NCBI GenBank assembly: GCA_023052935.1
Contig: CM041292.1
Span: 89,263,169 to 89,327,168, forward strand
Direction: 5' to 3'
From: Piezodorus guildinii
Taxonomy: Eukaryota; Arthropoda; Insecta; Hemiptera; Pentatomidae
Length of the DNA stretch: 64,000 bases
Shown here: one piece after another, positions 47,611 to 57,898 of the stretch
How the letters are laid out: each line of letters starts with the position of its first letter
How positions within the stretch are numbered: position 1 is the stretch's first letter
Made by a program: the position numbers and the translations under genes
The notes under the pieces: model-generated
The model's input: only the letters and a program-made list of their open reading frames with translations
Told to the model about the DNA's origin: nothing
The model's database searches: none

Positions 47611-48332
47611 ATCCGTTTTGAAATTAGCAGTGATGGTGATAGACCATTTCCCTTTGAATTATTTATTGCTTTTCATATTTGTATACTGTGTATAAAAAGC
47701 TTTATAAACAGTTATACCCTAATAGACTTATTAAAAAATAAACCATTGTGTGATAATTTTAGTAGGATTCTATTCGTGTGTAACCTAGGCGAGAAACAGG
47801 ATAATCACAAGTTATTAAGCTTAACAAAAAAATTGCCTGAAACAGCAATATAACAATATAATTTTTTCTGCAAAAGAAAAAGTTAATAATATTTTTTTTT
47901 TACAGCTTGTGTATTTTCATGTGAAAATTTAAATGAAGTTAAAGTTTTAGCAAAGTAGTTTTGGATATTATGCCTTTTTCGAGAATTATTTGGTTGATAT
48001 AGTAATTATAATTTTTTTTTTTCTAAGTTGGGAAATGATTTTAAAAAATATTGTTTTTGTTTAAGTTTCAAACTCCGCAAATGGCATAAATTGCTACTAT
48101 TAATACATGTTTTAGGAATTATTTTTGAAAATTTACTTGTTTGATCAGTAATGTTCAGCATTTTATTTATTTAACATCCGTTTCTGGCCTATACGGCTAA
48201 ACGAGAATTGGCGTCAGTTCTTTGACCTCTTCTATCACTTTTATTGTCTTCTTTCTACTGGCCTTCTTCTTCCTCTCTGCAAACGCCGAGATTGAATGAA
48301 GCTGTCATCCAGTCATATATAAACTCTTTGAA
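47611..48332 (+). repeat. Inverted duplication IR1, left arm (RepB)
   Basis: 722 bases that match 49180-49877 in reverse complement, roughly 93-95% by eye, with several small indels. Outer edge ATCCGTTTTGAAATTAGCAG; inner edge ATATATAAACTCTTTGAA. Contains no convincing gene. Confidence 0.93.
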
Positions 48333-48464
48333 GTTGAAATATATATTAGATTTGCAACGGTTTGTTATACATCTGTATTATTGGTTTTGTGTCCAATACT
48401 CTAAAACGTGTATTTCCGGTAAAAACTCGAATTAGAAAATTTTTACGATCGTAATACTTTTCCC

Positions 48465-48749
48465 TTTTTTTTTTCGGTTGGCGCGACAGGCCTTGGAGGC
48501 CTTGGCCGCGCGGTATGGTTTATATTCCACACCGCGATACTCGATGACATTTTATAGGGTAGGGTCATCATTCCCTACGCCTATTTTTGTGGGTGGCTAT
48601 CACTTAGCTGACGGGTCCCACATACCCGGGGGGGGATTGTGAGTGAATCCCCATTTATTTGTATGCTTGAAAAAGTCCTCCTGGGACTGGGATTCGAACT
48701 CACAACTTCAGCGTGACAGGCTAGCGCGCTAACCACTCAGCCACGGGCT

Positions 48750-48751
<2 letters not shown>
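48465..48751 (-). repeat. SINE-A copy 2, best preserved
   Basis: Minus strand: head GGAGCCCGTGGCTGAGTGGT followed by TAGCGCGCTAGCC (box A), box B GAGTTCGAATCCCAG, body GGGACCCGTCAGCTAAGTGA, 3' part GCCTGTCGCGCCAACCG and a 10-base A-tail (T-run at 48465-48474). The head resembles tRNA-Ser-type sequences; this is by eye only. Confidence 0.9.

Positions 48752-48790
<39 letters not shown>
48752..48790. repeat. (TA)n microsatellite belonging to RepA
   Basis: About 19 TA units between the SINE-A head and the RepA terminal AGTGAAAGT. Confidence 0.95.
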
Positions 48791-48792
<2 letters not shown>

Positions 48793-48999
48793 TAGATAGG
48801 TAGTGAAAGTAAAAATGCCACAAAAAAAAAAAAAATAGTAGATGAAAAGAGTAACTAAACAGTTGTATGCAAAACAAAAGTAAGGAGGGATTAATTCTGC
48901 GACAAAGGCGAGGAGAAAGTATTAATTCAAAGAGTGAATAAAACATCAATTCAAATGAAGAGCAAGAATGAAAGATGGAACTGAAGGAAGAGATTTCCG

Positions 49000-49200
49000 C
49001 CCTCCGGGTGTTCTTGTTAATAAAGGAAGGAGACGGCGTCTTCAGTCATAACAAGTTTCCTTTTTAGTCACTTTCATCATATGGCATAAGGATATGGGCA
49101 AAAGCTGATTGGTTTAAAAGGGAAAATTCTTCATCACAGAGGAGGAGTTTCATTAGTGAGTGAAACCAACTTCCCGTGGTTCAAAGAGTTTATATATGAC
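49000..49200 (+). promoter_or_regulatory. Promoter-like segment at the IR1 inner edge
   Basis: GCTGATTGG (inverted CCAAT) at about 49104 and TTTATATATG at about 49189-49198, followed by GC-richer sequence. The TATA part is duplicated in the left arm; the CCAAT part is only on the right. No coding exon is convincingly attached. Confidence 0.25.
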
Positions 49201-49877
49201 TGGATGACAGCTTCATTCGATCTCGGCGTTTGCAGAGAGGAAGAAGAAGGCCAGTAGAAAGAAGACAATAAAAGTGATAGAAGAGGTCAAAGAACTGACG
49301 CCAACATTCTTTCGGATGTTAAATAAATAAAATGCTGAAAATTACTGATCAAACAAGCAAATTCTCAAAAATAATTCCTAAAACATGTATTAATAGTAGA
49401 AATTTATGCCATTTGCGGAGTTTGAAACTTAAACAAAAACAATATTTTTTAAAATCATTTCCCAACTTAGAAAAAAAAAAATATAATTACTATATCAACC
49501 AAATAATTCTCGAAAAAGGCATAATATCCAAAACTACTTTGCTAAAACTTTAACTTCATTAAATTTTCACATGAAAATACACAAGCTGTAAAAAAAAAAA
49601 ATATTAACTTTTTCTTTTGCAGAAAAAATATATTGTTATATTGCTGTTTCAGACAATTTTTTGTTAAGCTTAATAACTTGTGATTATCCTGTTTCTCGCC
49701 TAGGTTACACACGAATAGAATCCTACAAAAATTATCACACAATGGTTTATTTTTTAATAACTCTATTAGGGTATAACTGTTTATATAGCTTTTTATACAC
49801 AGTTAACAAATATGATAAGCAATAAATAATTCAAAGGGAAATGGTCTATCACCATCACTGCTAATTTCAAAACGGAT
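49180..49877 (-). repeat. Inverted duplication IR1, right arm (RepB)
   Basis: Reverse complement of 47611-48332. An open frame of 73 codons at 49332-49553 is broken by a one-base insertion in the other arm, so it is not treated as a gene. Confidence 0.93.
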
Positions 49878-50330
49878 AAAACGTTTTAGATTATTCGCTA
49901 AATGGGACCATATTAGTAAAATGATGGAATGGACTATAGTTAGCTAAATGTGGACTTGATGTTCGATCCCTGTGAAGAACCTGCGCCCATAGAATCTCCT
50001 TCTATCTCAGAATTCTGGCCAAAAGTAGACGATAGTAACATTTAGCCAAAATCTGTTGAGAGAAGACACGTTGCTAAACTATTACATGCCCTAGAGACTG
50101 TAACCATCGTTACATCCTTCCATTTCATTGTTACATCACCTCCGTGGCATAATACCAATTTGCGTACCTATTGGAATCTATCCTTTTCTAGTCAGTATCA
50201 ATCTTTCTTTCGATTTTGGAGATTTGTTATTATACATTTATCAAATAATGAATACTATGCTATACTACGAATACTTTTCATAGTATGATAAATACTGTTA
50301 CAATTTTAATAAAGAGTATAGAATATTGTG
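49878..50330. other. No recognisable gene
   Basis: Includes a less AT-rich stretch at 49920-50110 of unknown origin. Confidence 0.5.
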
Positions 50331-50630
50331 TCTCTACGGAATTATAAAAGAAGACAAAAAAAAGCTTTTTTTTTTTTTTTCAAAAATATGTCTCCTGGGA
50401 CCACTTAAAACAACATATCTCTTATTTTTCTTGAATTCCTTCTTCCTTTCTGAATGCTTCGCCCTTTTCTCCTCAGGACATCCTCTTCCAATGGGATTCC
50501 TTATTTCCTGCACAAGAATCGCCAACTGTTTATTAGTAATATATTTGAAATAGCAATATTTACTCGGCAAACATCACCTATGTTGTGGATTGCCTGTATC
50601 AATAAAATAAATAAATAAATAAAACGTAAA
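50331..50630 (+). repeat. Possible retroposon tail
   Basis: Ends GCCTGTATCAATAAAATAAA plus three AATA units, similar to 17080-17107. The body has no recognisable coding motif; the minus-strand frame 50570-50334 is Lys/Arg-rich and unassigned. Confidence 0.35.
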
Positions 50631-50764
50631 ACAAAATTTGTTTAACTGTGGCAACACTGGTACCGAGTAACCTTCCTATATCTTCACATATGTAATTATT
50701 AATTCAAATATCAGTGTGTGTTGATTATTTCTTATTTATAAAATATACATTCACATTATAGTTT

Positions 50765-51042
50765 GTTTATTTATTTAACGTCACTTTATGCTACTATGGC
50801 TAATCGGACGATTGCTACAGTGGAGTCCTAAATTTTGCCTATCAGCTTTTATTAGGATAGGGATCTTTAACGAGTACCTGACATCGCACAGGCTCGGACC
50901 ACCTTTTAATGTCCCCTCCGAAGGACGGCGTAACTAAGGATTTTTACTCCCATTAAAAAATCCTATGACCACTGCGGGTTTGAAACCCGTGACCTTTAGC
51001 ATGGGAGGCTGTTACGCTAGCCATCCAGCTACAAGTGATCCC
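50765..51042 (-). repeat. SINE-B copy 4, with 15-bp TSD
   Basis: Most complete SINE-B. Minus-strand head GGATCACTTGTAGCTGGATG then GCTAGCGTAACAGCC (box A region) and box B GGGTTTCAAACCC; body GTCAGGTACTCGTTAAAGAT; tail AAATAAATAAAC. Perfect direct repeats TTCACATTATAGTTT flank it (50750-50764 and 51043-51057), as expected for LINE-driven insertion. It landed next to a 71-75-bp tandem repeat. Confidence 0.93.
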
Positions 51043-51228
51043 TTCACATTATAGTTTCCATTTATAATAAAATACATATTAGTTGGCGACGAGGATGGAA
51101 TAAATATACATTCACTGCATAGTTTCCAATTATAATAAAATACATATTAGTTGGCGACGAGGATGGAATAAAATATACATTCACTGCATAGTTTCCAATT
51201 ATAATAAAATACATATTACTATACGTTT
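51043..51228. repeat. Tandem repeat, unit about 71-75 bp, 2.5 copies
   Basis: Units share TTATAATAAAATACATATTA, GTTGGCGACGAGGATGGAAT and ACATTCACTGCATAGTTTCC. The TTGGCGACGAGGAT segment appears twice (about 51081 and 51153). Possibly a fragment of an LTR-element leader; not proven. Confidence 0.85.
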
Positions 51229-51240
51229 CCAGAAAAATTA

Positions 51241-51984
51241 TAAGTACTCATTTGAATGACTTGCAATGCGTTATGAGTTGCAAAGGAGTTATGATGATAT
51301 GCAACCGTTTGTCTCAAAGATAAAACGATATTATAGAATGATTTGGAATTGGCTACTTGGTACTGGTATGTCATTGTAACTTGGAGTTAATAAAATTGAT
51401 ATCTGACATGAAATAATAACATTTAATTTGTCATAAACATATTAAGCTCATTGCTATTCATCTGTATTTTTTTATATAACCTCATTCATCATAGTCACTA
51501 TCAACAACTTTCGTCATTTGTAGCAATTTTAATTTAAATTATTTTATTTATCACATTGAATTCACCGCAACACAAACCTAATGAAGTGTAGTTTTTGTTC
51601 TATTTTGTCGATGTGTCTCGATGTTAGAAACAAGATATTTATAGTCATATTAGATTAATTATAGTAATCGGTTAAGTTGTTTTAAAATCAATTTCCTCAT
51701 CAACCATAATTCTAACTTTAGTCTAATAAGTTGCCATTTTATTACGTTAAACATACAATAGCGATCCAGGAGAAGTAGGCATACCCATAATTACTCAATA
51801 TATTTTAGCTGTAACGTAATCGTGGTATTGAGTCAAGTTTGCAACATAAATGTGATTGATATACATTGATCCAACGAATTGGAATATTTTCACGTGAAAA
51901 CACCTTTGATAAATGTGATTGTTAAAAATATAATATTTATATTTCTTGAAAATGTATACGTCTTATAATAATGGAGTAGTTGTT
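51241..51984. other. No recognisable gene
   Basis: AT-rich spacer. Confidence 0.6.
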
Positions 51985-52920
51985 GACCGTTTTTCAAGTT
52001 CGGCGTTTGCAATTCGAAACGTAATTGCTGTTGGTTTATTTACTCGATAAACTTTCAAAGCTTTTGCCGTCAGTGACATTTTATGTGACTGACAAATGAC
52101 CAAGTCCCGCAAAAAGGTATCCGTGTGTGTGTTTGTTTACCTCAGTCTAGGGAAAAAACGAAAAGTCTTATGAAACTGAAATTTCATATTTAAGACAAGT
52201 ATACGCCCCAGATGTTACAGCAACTTTTTCATCAAAATCAGCTGAACAGAAGAGCCATTTTTACTATCCATTCTGCACCTTTTTACGATTCTCAAAAACG
52301 GCTCCAACGATTTTAATTAAACTCGCTATATAGATGTAAAATTTGATGGGCTTTAATAACACGCAGGTTTAATTCTGATTGAAATAGTCTGATAGGGCTT
52401 AAATGCCGATATTTCAAAATTTCTTCCTCTAAAGTACCTATAATTTTGTAGATTTTATGAAATTGACTATGTCATCTGATCAGCATTGCTGGAAAACAGG
52501 TAAATATATAAATTTAACGAATTCGATATCCAACTAAAGTAGAAAACTGCAAAAATATATTTTTTCTACAATTTTTAGTTTTTTTATAATAATAACAGTA
52601 ATATACTGTAATAACGTATGATATACTGTTTGAAAGCTGAAGATTTTAGAAAAATTATTATTTTCTACACACAATCGGAAAAGTTAATGGAGAGTGTTAA
52701 AAAGCTGATGAAACTGATTGTCGTAGATAGTAATCTAAGAGATTATTTAATAAAACACATGTTTCTATTGAAATTCAATTTAATTAATTCTTTAAATATT
52801 TATTTTTATCTCTAGCTGCATTTAAAATTATTTTTTAAAATTGCATTTAAGAACAATTTAAATTAATTTTAACATGAAGGTAAGTGAAAGTCGTGTGTTG
52901 CGCGCACCAGATTTTACCGC
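51985..52920 (-). repeat. RepA, long minus-strand copy
   Basis: AAATGACCAAGTCCCGCAAA, a GTGTGTGTGTTTG tract, AAAACGAAAAGTCTTATGAA, TTACAGCAACTTTTTCATCA, ACGGCTCCAACGATTTTAAT, TAGGGCTTAAATGCCGATAT, AAACACATGTTTCTATTG and the head GGTAAGTGAAAGTCGTGTGT plus GCGCGCACCAGATT. Its head is followed by a second partial ACCAGATT, hinting at a former tandem unit. Confidence 0.88.
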
Positions 52921-52952
52921 ACACCAGATTAATTTACATCATGTAATATGAT

Positions 52953-53237
<285 letters not shown>

Positions 53238-53600
53238 TTTTTTTTTTTCAATGTTGCTACTACTGGTGTTTCTGTTTCGCAGTTAAACTCTCCTAACATA
53301 CTGCGTTGCTTATCAACGTTCTTACCTGTAGCTCTAATATTGAGCAAATAACTGGTATCGATCGAGTTGAAGAAAGTTTAAACCTCGATATTTGCCGATG
53401 CGTAGGTGTTGGAGCCCGAGTGAGAGGAGGAATTTGATACGCGGGTGCACCCGTGTGGTATTTCCTGTGTATATGGGCGGCTTACTGGGTTCTTCCTCGA
53501 TACAGGTCCTCAACTTCCGCTGCAGGTCCAGTGAAAGGCAGCTCGTATTATAACCTATATTAATTACCGGAGGCGCTATTTTTTACTGATGTTCTTTTTT
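53238..53600 (-). repeat. Poly(A)-tailed insert of unknown origin
   Basis: On the minus strand, about 340 bases of balanced composition end in ACACCAGTAGTAGCAACATT and a 13-base A-run at the edge of the TA tract. A minus-strand frame reads EEEPSKPPIYTGNTT, then RVHPRIKFLLSLGLQHLRIG before stops. This could be the 3' end of a LINE, a SINE or a processed copy of a host RNA. No TSD or family recognised. Confidence 0.4.
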
Positions 53601-54140
53601 GGTATAGTTTGGTTGACTAATCTCTGTAATAAACAGTTTGAACAGGAAGGAAAGTTCTAAATGGATAACATCCATCCAAGTTCCGACTTCTTTATCGTTC
53701 TTTTTTTGAATAAACATGCTCGATAAATTATTCCGGCTTTTTTTTTTTTCATAAGCGATAATATCAAGTATACGATTATGGTTGAGTTTATATGTTGTTG
53801 TATTGTAGAGGGAAGCAAGAACAGAAAAAACTTTAATTTTAACTCTCCAGTAGATACCAGATCGCCTGCCGCGAAACTAAAGCAATAATAATTGCGGTGG
53901 TCATCGCATGAAGATCTCCATCAGCAATAAACCTGGATCCAGCGACCCACGAAGCTGTTAAAAACAATCACATAAAAATCTCAAACGGCTGAATAAAAAC
54001 CTAAAGCCTAAAGCAAAGCTCATCCAATGAACAAAATTTCATCGTTAACTGTCTTCCGAATTCCGCTTTCCCAGTTACATTAACAATTTAGATGCATTGT
54101 AATCAATGATAAACTTTGTATTATAAATAATAAAACTAAT
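53601..54140. other. No recognisable gene
   Basis: Mixed composition; 53860-53960 is GC-richer. No coding motif found. Confidence 0.5.
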
Positions 54141-54144
54141 TCAA

Positions 54145-54956
54145 TTAATTAAAAATCTGGTGCGGGCAACACACAACTTTCACTTACCTCCATTATTTAT
54201 ATAAATTAGAAGCAAAAATAAATTGTAACAAATTAATTAAATTGAATTTCTATAGAAACATGTGTTTTATTAAAAATCTATTATATTATTATCTAAAACT
54301 ATCAGTTAGTTTTATCGGCTTTTTATCACACTCAGTTAACTTTAAAAGCTTGTGTATGAGATAATATTTTTTCTAAAATCTTTAGCTTTCTAACGGTATA
54401 TCATACATATTACTGTTGTTATGTTCAAAAACGAAAAATTGCATTAAAAAATATTTTTTCTGTTTTCTCCTTTAGTCGGGTATCGAATTCATTCACTTTA
54501 TATATTTACCTGTTTTTCATCAGTGGTAACAAGATAATATAGTTATTTTTATAGAATCAACAAAATTAAAGGTAAAATAAAATATCGGCATTTAAGCCCA
54601 TTACATTTTACATCGATATAGCGAGTTTAATCAAAATCGTCGGAACCGATTTTGAGAAAATCATAAAAAGGTGCAATATGCATGGTATAAAGTGGCTCTT
54701 CTGGGGAGCCGAATTTGATGAAAAAGTTTTTGCAACATTTCGGTCGTATAGTAACCTTAAATATGAAATTTCAGTTTCATAGGGCTTTTCGTTTCCGCTC
54801 GGGGGTTACCACACACACTCTCAGATCTTTTTGCGGGACTTGGTTATTTGGACTCAGGGGACCCTAAAACGTGTATTTCCGTTGAAAACTGGAAGTCGAA
54901 AATTTTCACGATCGCAATACTTTTTATATATACCCTTACTATATATAAAAAGTGAA
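54145..54956 (+). repeat. RepA, first unit of a tandem array
   Basis: Complete copy from TCTGGTGCGGGCAACACACA to CACGATCGCAATACTTTTTA, TA-rich stretch and AAAAAGTGAAAGTAAAAA, followed at once by the next unit. Confidence 0.9.
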
Positions 54957-56054
54957 AGTAAAAAATCTGGTATGAGCAACACATGACCTTCACTTCCCTC
55001 TGTTGTTAACAGTGTAAGAGCTCTTAAATAAAAAAAAAAAAAAAAATGAAAAAAACATAAAGGGTTATATTCACCTTCGCTGGAAACATATGTTTTAGAT
55101 CAAAAAAATATAACCATATATTATTTTCATGGACAATAATTACCCAAGTTATTACACTATTCGTCACTTTACATTTAATTTCAGAACTTTGTATATAATT
55201 TATCATTTCTTGTAAAATCATCAGCTCTTCAACGGTATATTACTATGTTAGAGGGAGCCAGTGCCTGAGTGGAAATAATTAGATGACGATTCACTCACAG
55301 CCTCTCCCCTGGGTATGTGAGACCCGTCAGCCACATGGTGGCCACTCACAAAAAAGGTATATGAGTGATGACCCTACTCTATAAAATTCCGTCGAGAATC
55401 GTGAGTATATTCTCCCAGGAAAGACCACGCGGCCAAGGGCCTACACGGCCCGTCGCGCCAGAAAAAAATTACTATCCTTATTTTCGGAAGAAAAAGATTT
55501 ACCTAAAAAAATATTTTTCCTCTTTTCTCCTTCAGTTGGTTATCAAATTCGTTCAACTAGCACATATAACGGTTTTTTATCAATGTTAATTTCTTGAAAT
55601 CTATAAATATATCGACTTTAAGATAAATTGAAAAACCGGAATTTAAGCCCAGATAGACTACTGTAATCAGGATGAAATTTACATGGTATTAAAACCTATT
55701 AAAGTTTATATGGATAGAGCAAGTGTAACGAAAAAATTAGAGGCGCTTTTGAGTATTGTAAAAAGGTAAATGTGGCTCCTCAGGTAAGCTGATTTTGATG
55801 AAGAAGTAGCTGTAGCATCTCGGGCATATAATTGTCTTAAATATGAAATTTCAGTTTCTTACGACTTTTCGTTTTAGCCCTAGAATTACCACATACACAC
55901 ACCTTTTTGCAGGACTTGGTCATTTGGACTGATCATTGGTTGGAAACCCAACAAAAAAAAATTTTCTCCGGTGAAAACTCGAAATCGAAATTTTCAAGAT
56001 CGCAATACTTTCTCCCTTGTGATATATGTCATATATAGGTAGGTTAAAGTAAAA
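54957..56054 (+). repeat. RepA, second unit, with nested SINE-A
   Basis: Head TCTGGTATGAGCAACACATG, then ACCTTCACTTCCCTC; body interrupted at 55251-55468 by SINE-A; resumes ATTTTTCCTCTTTTCTCCTT and runs to GATCGCAATACTTTCTCCCT and GGTTAAAGTAAAAAT. Diverged from the first unit, so the array is not recent. Confidence 0.87.
55252..55468 (+). repeat. SINE-A copy 3, nested in RepA
   Basis: Head GGGAGCCAGTGCCTGAGTGG, then most of the tRNA-like part including box B is deleted; body CCTGGGTATGTGAGACCCGT, ATGAGTGATGACCCTACTCT, 3' part CCGTCGCGCCAG and A-run. Imperfect TSD: ATTACTATGTTA (55239-55250) versus ATTACTATCCTTA (55468-55480). Confidence 0.85.
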
Positions 56055-56262
56055 ATAAAAATATCTGGTGCGCTCAACACACGAATTTCACTTACCTCCT
56101 TGTTTAAAACCAATTTAAGAATTTTGAAATACATTTAGAGATGAAAATAAATTGTTAATGAATCAATTACAATGAGTTTCCGTAGAAGCATGTGTTTTAT
56201 TAAATAATCTATTATAGTATTATCTACATCAATCAGTTACAGTCTGGTCAAATTAAGCCAAA
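56055..56262 (+). repeat. RepA, third unit, truncated
   Basis: Head TCTGGTGCGCTCAACACACG, then AATTTCACTTACCTCC, ACATGTGTTTTATTAAATAA and ATCAATCAGTTAC; it stops at CAGTCTGGTCAAATTAAGCC, which resembles the edge sequence TAGTCCGGTCAATTTAGAC at 57486 and its complement at 60475. Confidence 0.8.
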
Positions 56263-56472
56263 AAATAAGTTAAAACTTTATTTGAGAAATATAAAACTAG
56301 GATTTAGTTTTTATTTAAAATAAGCAAAATAAAACAAAACCTCGAATTTAGAGGTTCCATGTGGGAAGAATGGTTTCTCTTAGTACTAATACTCATTGAC
56401 TTTGATAGTCCTTGTTGACCATTTACTCCCGGCAGCTATAGATTGCTTCTTTCTTCACAGTAGATAGGTGCA

Positions 56473-56544
<72 letters not shown>

Positions 56545-56654
56545 TAAGAATATATATGTAGGTAAGAATTGGTATGCTGTGTTATAGCAACCCATTTAAG
56601 TTGGCCAGCATCATTTTGTTTGTTTATTTATGAATAAAGTGTATCTCTCTCTAG
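56263..56654. other. No gene; (TA)n at 56477-56540
   Basis: AT-rich spacer with a TA microsatellite of about 32 units. Confidence 0.65.
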
Positions 56655-57487
56655 TAAGAGAAATTATTGCAATCGTGAAAATTTTCGAATTCGAGCGTTC
56701 GCAGGAAATACACGTTTTAGGGTCCCCTGAGTCCAAATTACCAGGTCCAGCAGAAAGGTCTGTGTGTGTGTGTGATATGTCTAGTTCAAAAGCGATTAGT
56801 CGTATAGAACTGAAATGTCATATTTTATAAGCGTATATGTCGGAAATATAACAGCAACGTTTTTATCAAAATCGGCCACTAAAATACCATGAATTTAGTA
56901 CCTATTTACGATTTTCTCGAAAACAGCTCTAACGATTTTTATTAAATTGTGGATATAATTAGTTGACCGTTGAGAATTACTGAAGGAATTAGTCCGGGTG
57001 GCGGTCATTTCCACTCACCTACCAGACGCCCTGATGATGACCCACAATGGTGGTCGAAACGTTGGCAAACAATAAAATAGTTGAAACTATTCAGTTGTTT
57101 CATTTAATGACCGCCACCCGGACTAATTTCTTCAGTGATTTTTATTAAATTTTATATATCTAGTAAAATTTAATATCATATAGATTGAAATAATACATTC
57201 TGATTGAAATAGCCTGGCAGGCCTTAAAGACCTATATTTTCTTCTTCCAAAGTACCTTTAGTTACGTAGCTTTTTGAAAATAACCATATCATATTTTTAG
57301 CATTGATAAAATACGGATAAATGTATAAGTTTGACGAATTCTGATTCGAATTCTTTTTGGATTTTTGGACATAAAACCAGTAATATAGACGTACAACATA
57401 CCGTTGCGAATGTAAAGAAAAAAAAATTACATTATACACAAAATTGTAAAAGCAGTGGAGAGTGATGAAAAGCCGAAAAAACTAATA
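56655..57487 (-). repeat. RepA copy forming the outer part of the IR2 left arm
   Basis: CGTGAAAATTTTCGAATTCG, GGAAATACACGTTTTAGGGT, GTGTGTGTGTG tract, AACTGAAATGTCATATTTTA, and onward to GTGGAGAGTGATGAAAAGCC. The usual head is replaced by TAGTCCGGTCAATTTAGACA. It carries a 188-bp retro-insertion at 56949-57136. Confidence 0.85.
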
Positions 57488-57898
57488 GTCCGGTCAATTT
57501 AGACATTCGAAGGTACATAAATTCCCATCCAGCTGAAATTCAGTAAGATTGTTTGAAATAAAATAAGAAATGAAATTTGAAAGTTCCCTATCTTCCCCCT
57601 GTATGGACAGAATTTTATTCAAGGTCAAAGGTAAAAAAAATGAGTATTTCGCTATTTTTATCAAAGCGGTTGGTTTTATCATGAAAATACGTCAGACAAA
57701 AATTGTAGATCATACAATTATCTACAAATAATGTTTCGATCTTTTTTTTTCTTAGGAGGTACCGTTTTTAAGATGTAACAATTCAAAAAGTTGTAATGGT
57801 CATAATATGCACACGTTCCCACGCCACCGATGAGGCATAGCTCGTTTTTTTTAACATGGTTTCCCCAGTAGGCCTATTCCACGGGTCAGTTGTGATCC
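56791..57898 (+). repeat. Inverted duplication IR2, left arm
   Basis: Reverse complement of 60055-61006 apart from a 188-bp insertion in this arm. Outer edge CGATTAGTCGTATAGAACTG; inner edge ACGGGTCAGTTGTGATCC. Homology resumes further inside as 58843-59020 versus 59900-60054, so the arms originally covered more, and the right arm lacks about 940 bases. Confidence 0.92.
56949..57136. mobile_element. 188-bp retro-insertion with 30-bp inverted repeats and hammerhead-like core
   Basis: Absent from the other IR2 arm and flanked by a perfect 15-base TSD GATTTTTATTAAATT (56934-56948 and 57137-57151). Contains 30-base inverted repeats (56979-57008 and 57107-57136; 29 of 30 match) around CCTGATGATGACCCACAATG and GTGGTCGAAACGTTGGC. 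CTGATGA ... CGAAACGTTG is a core seen in Penelope-like elements, which carry hammerhead ribozyme motifs. A complete three-stem hammerhead could not be folded by eye. Confidence 0.6.

Larger units (their letters stand above)
48331..48815 (+). repeat. RepA copy between the IR1 arms, split by a SINE
   Basis: CAACGGTTTGTTATACATCT, a jump to CTAAAACGTGTATTTCCGGT, ACGATCGTAATACTTTTCCC, then a SINE-A insertion (48465-48751), then the TA tract and AGTGAAAGTAAAAATG that end RepA. Confidence 0.8.

Noticed and set aside
48720..48751. A tRNA-Ser-like gene
   Set aside because: It is the head of SINE-A, which recurs at 32482 and 55252 with the same body.
49332..49553. A 73-codon Lys-rich open frame in the IR1 right arm with an upstream TATA box, as a possible small gene
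   Set aside because: The matching position in the left arm (about 48161 back to 47939) has a one-base insertion after the A-run that breaks the frame, and no homology or codon signal supports it.
51081..51170. An LTR retrotransposon at the GTTGGCGACGAGGAT motif
   Set aside because: No LTR pair, primer-binding site or gag/pol sequence is present; only the short motif in a tandem repeat.
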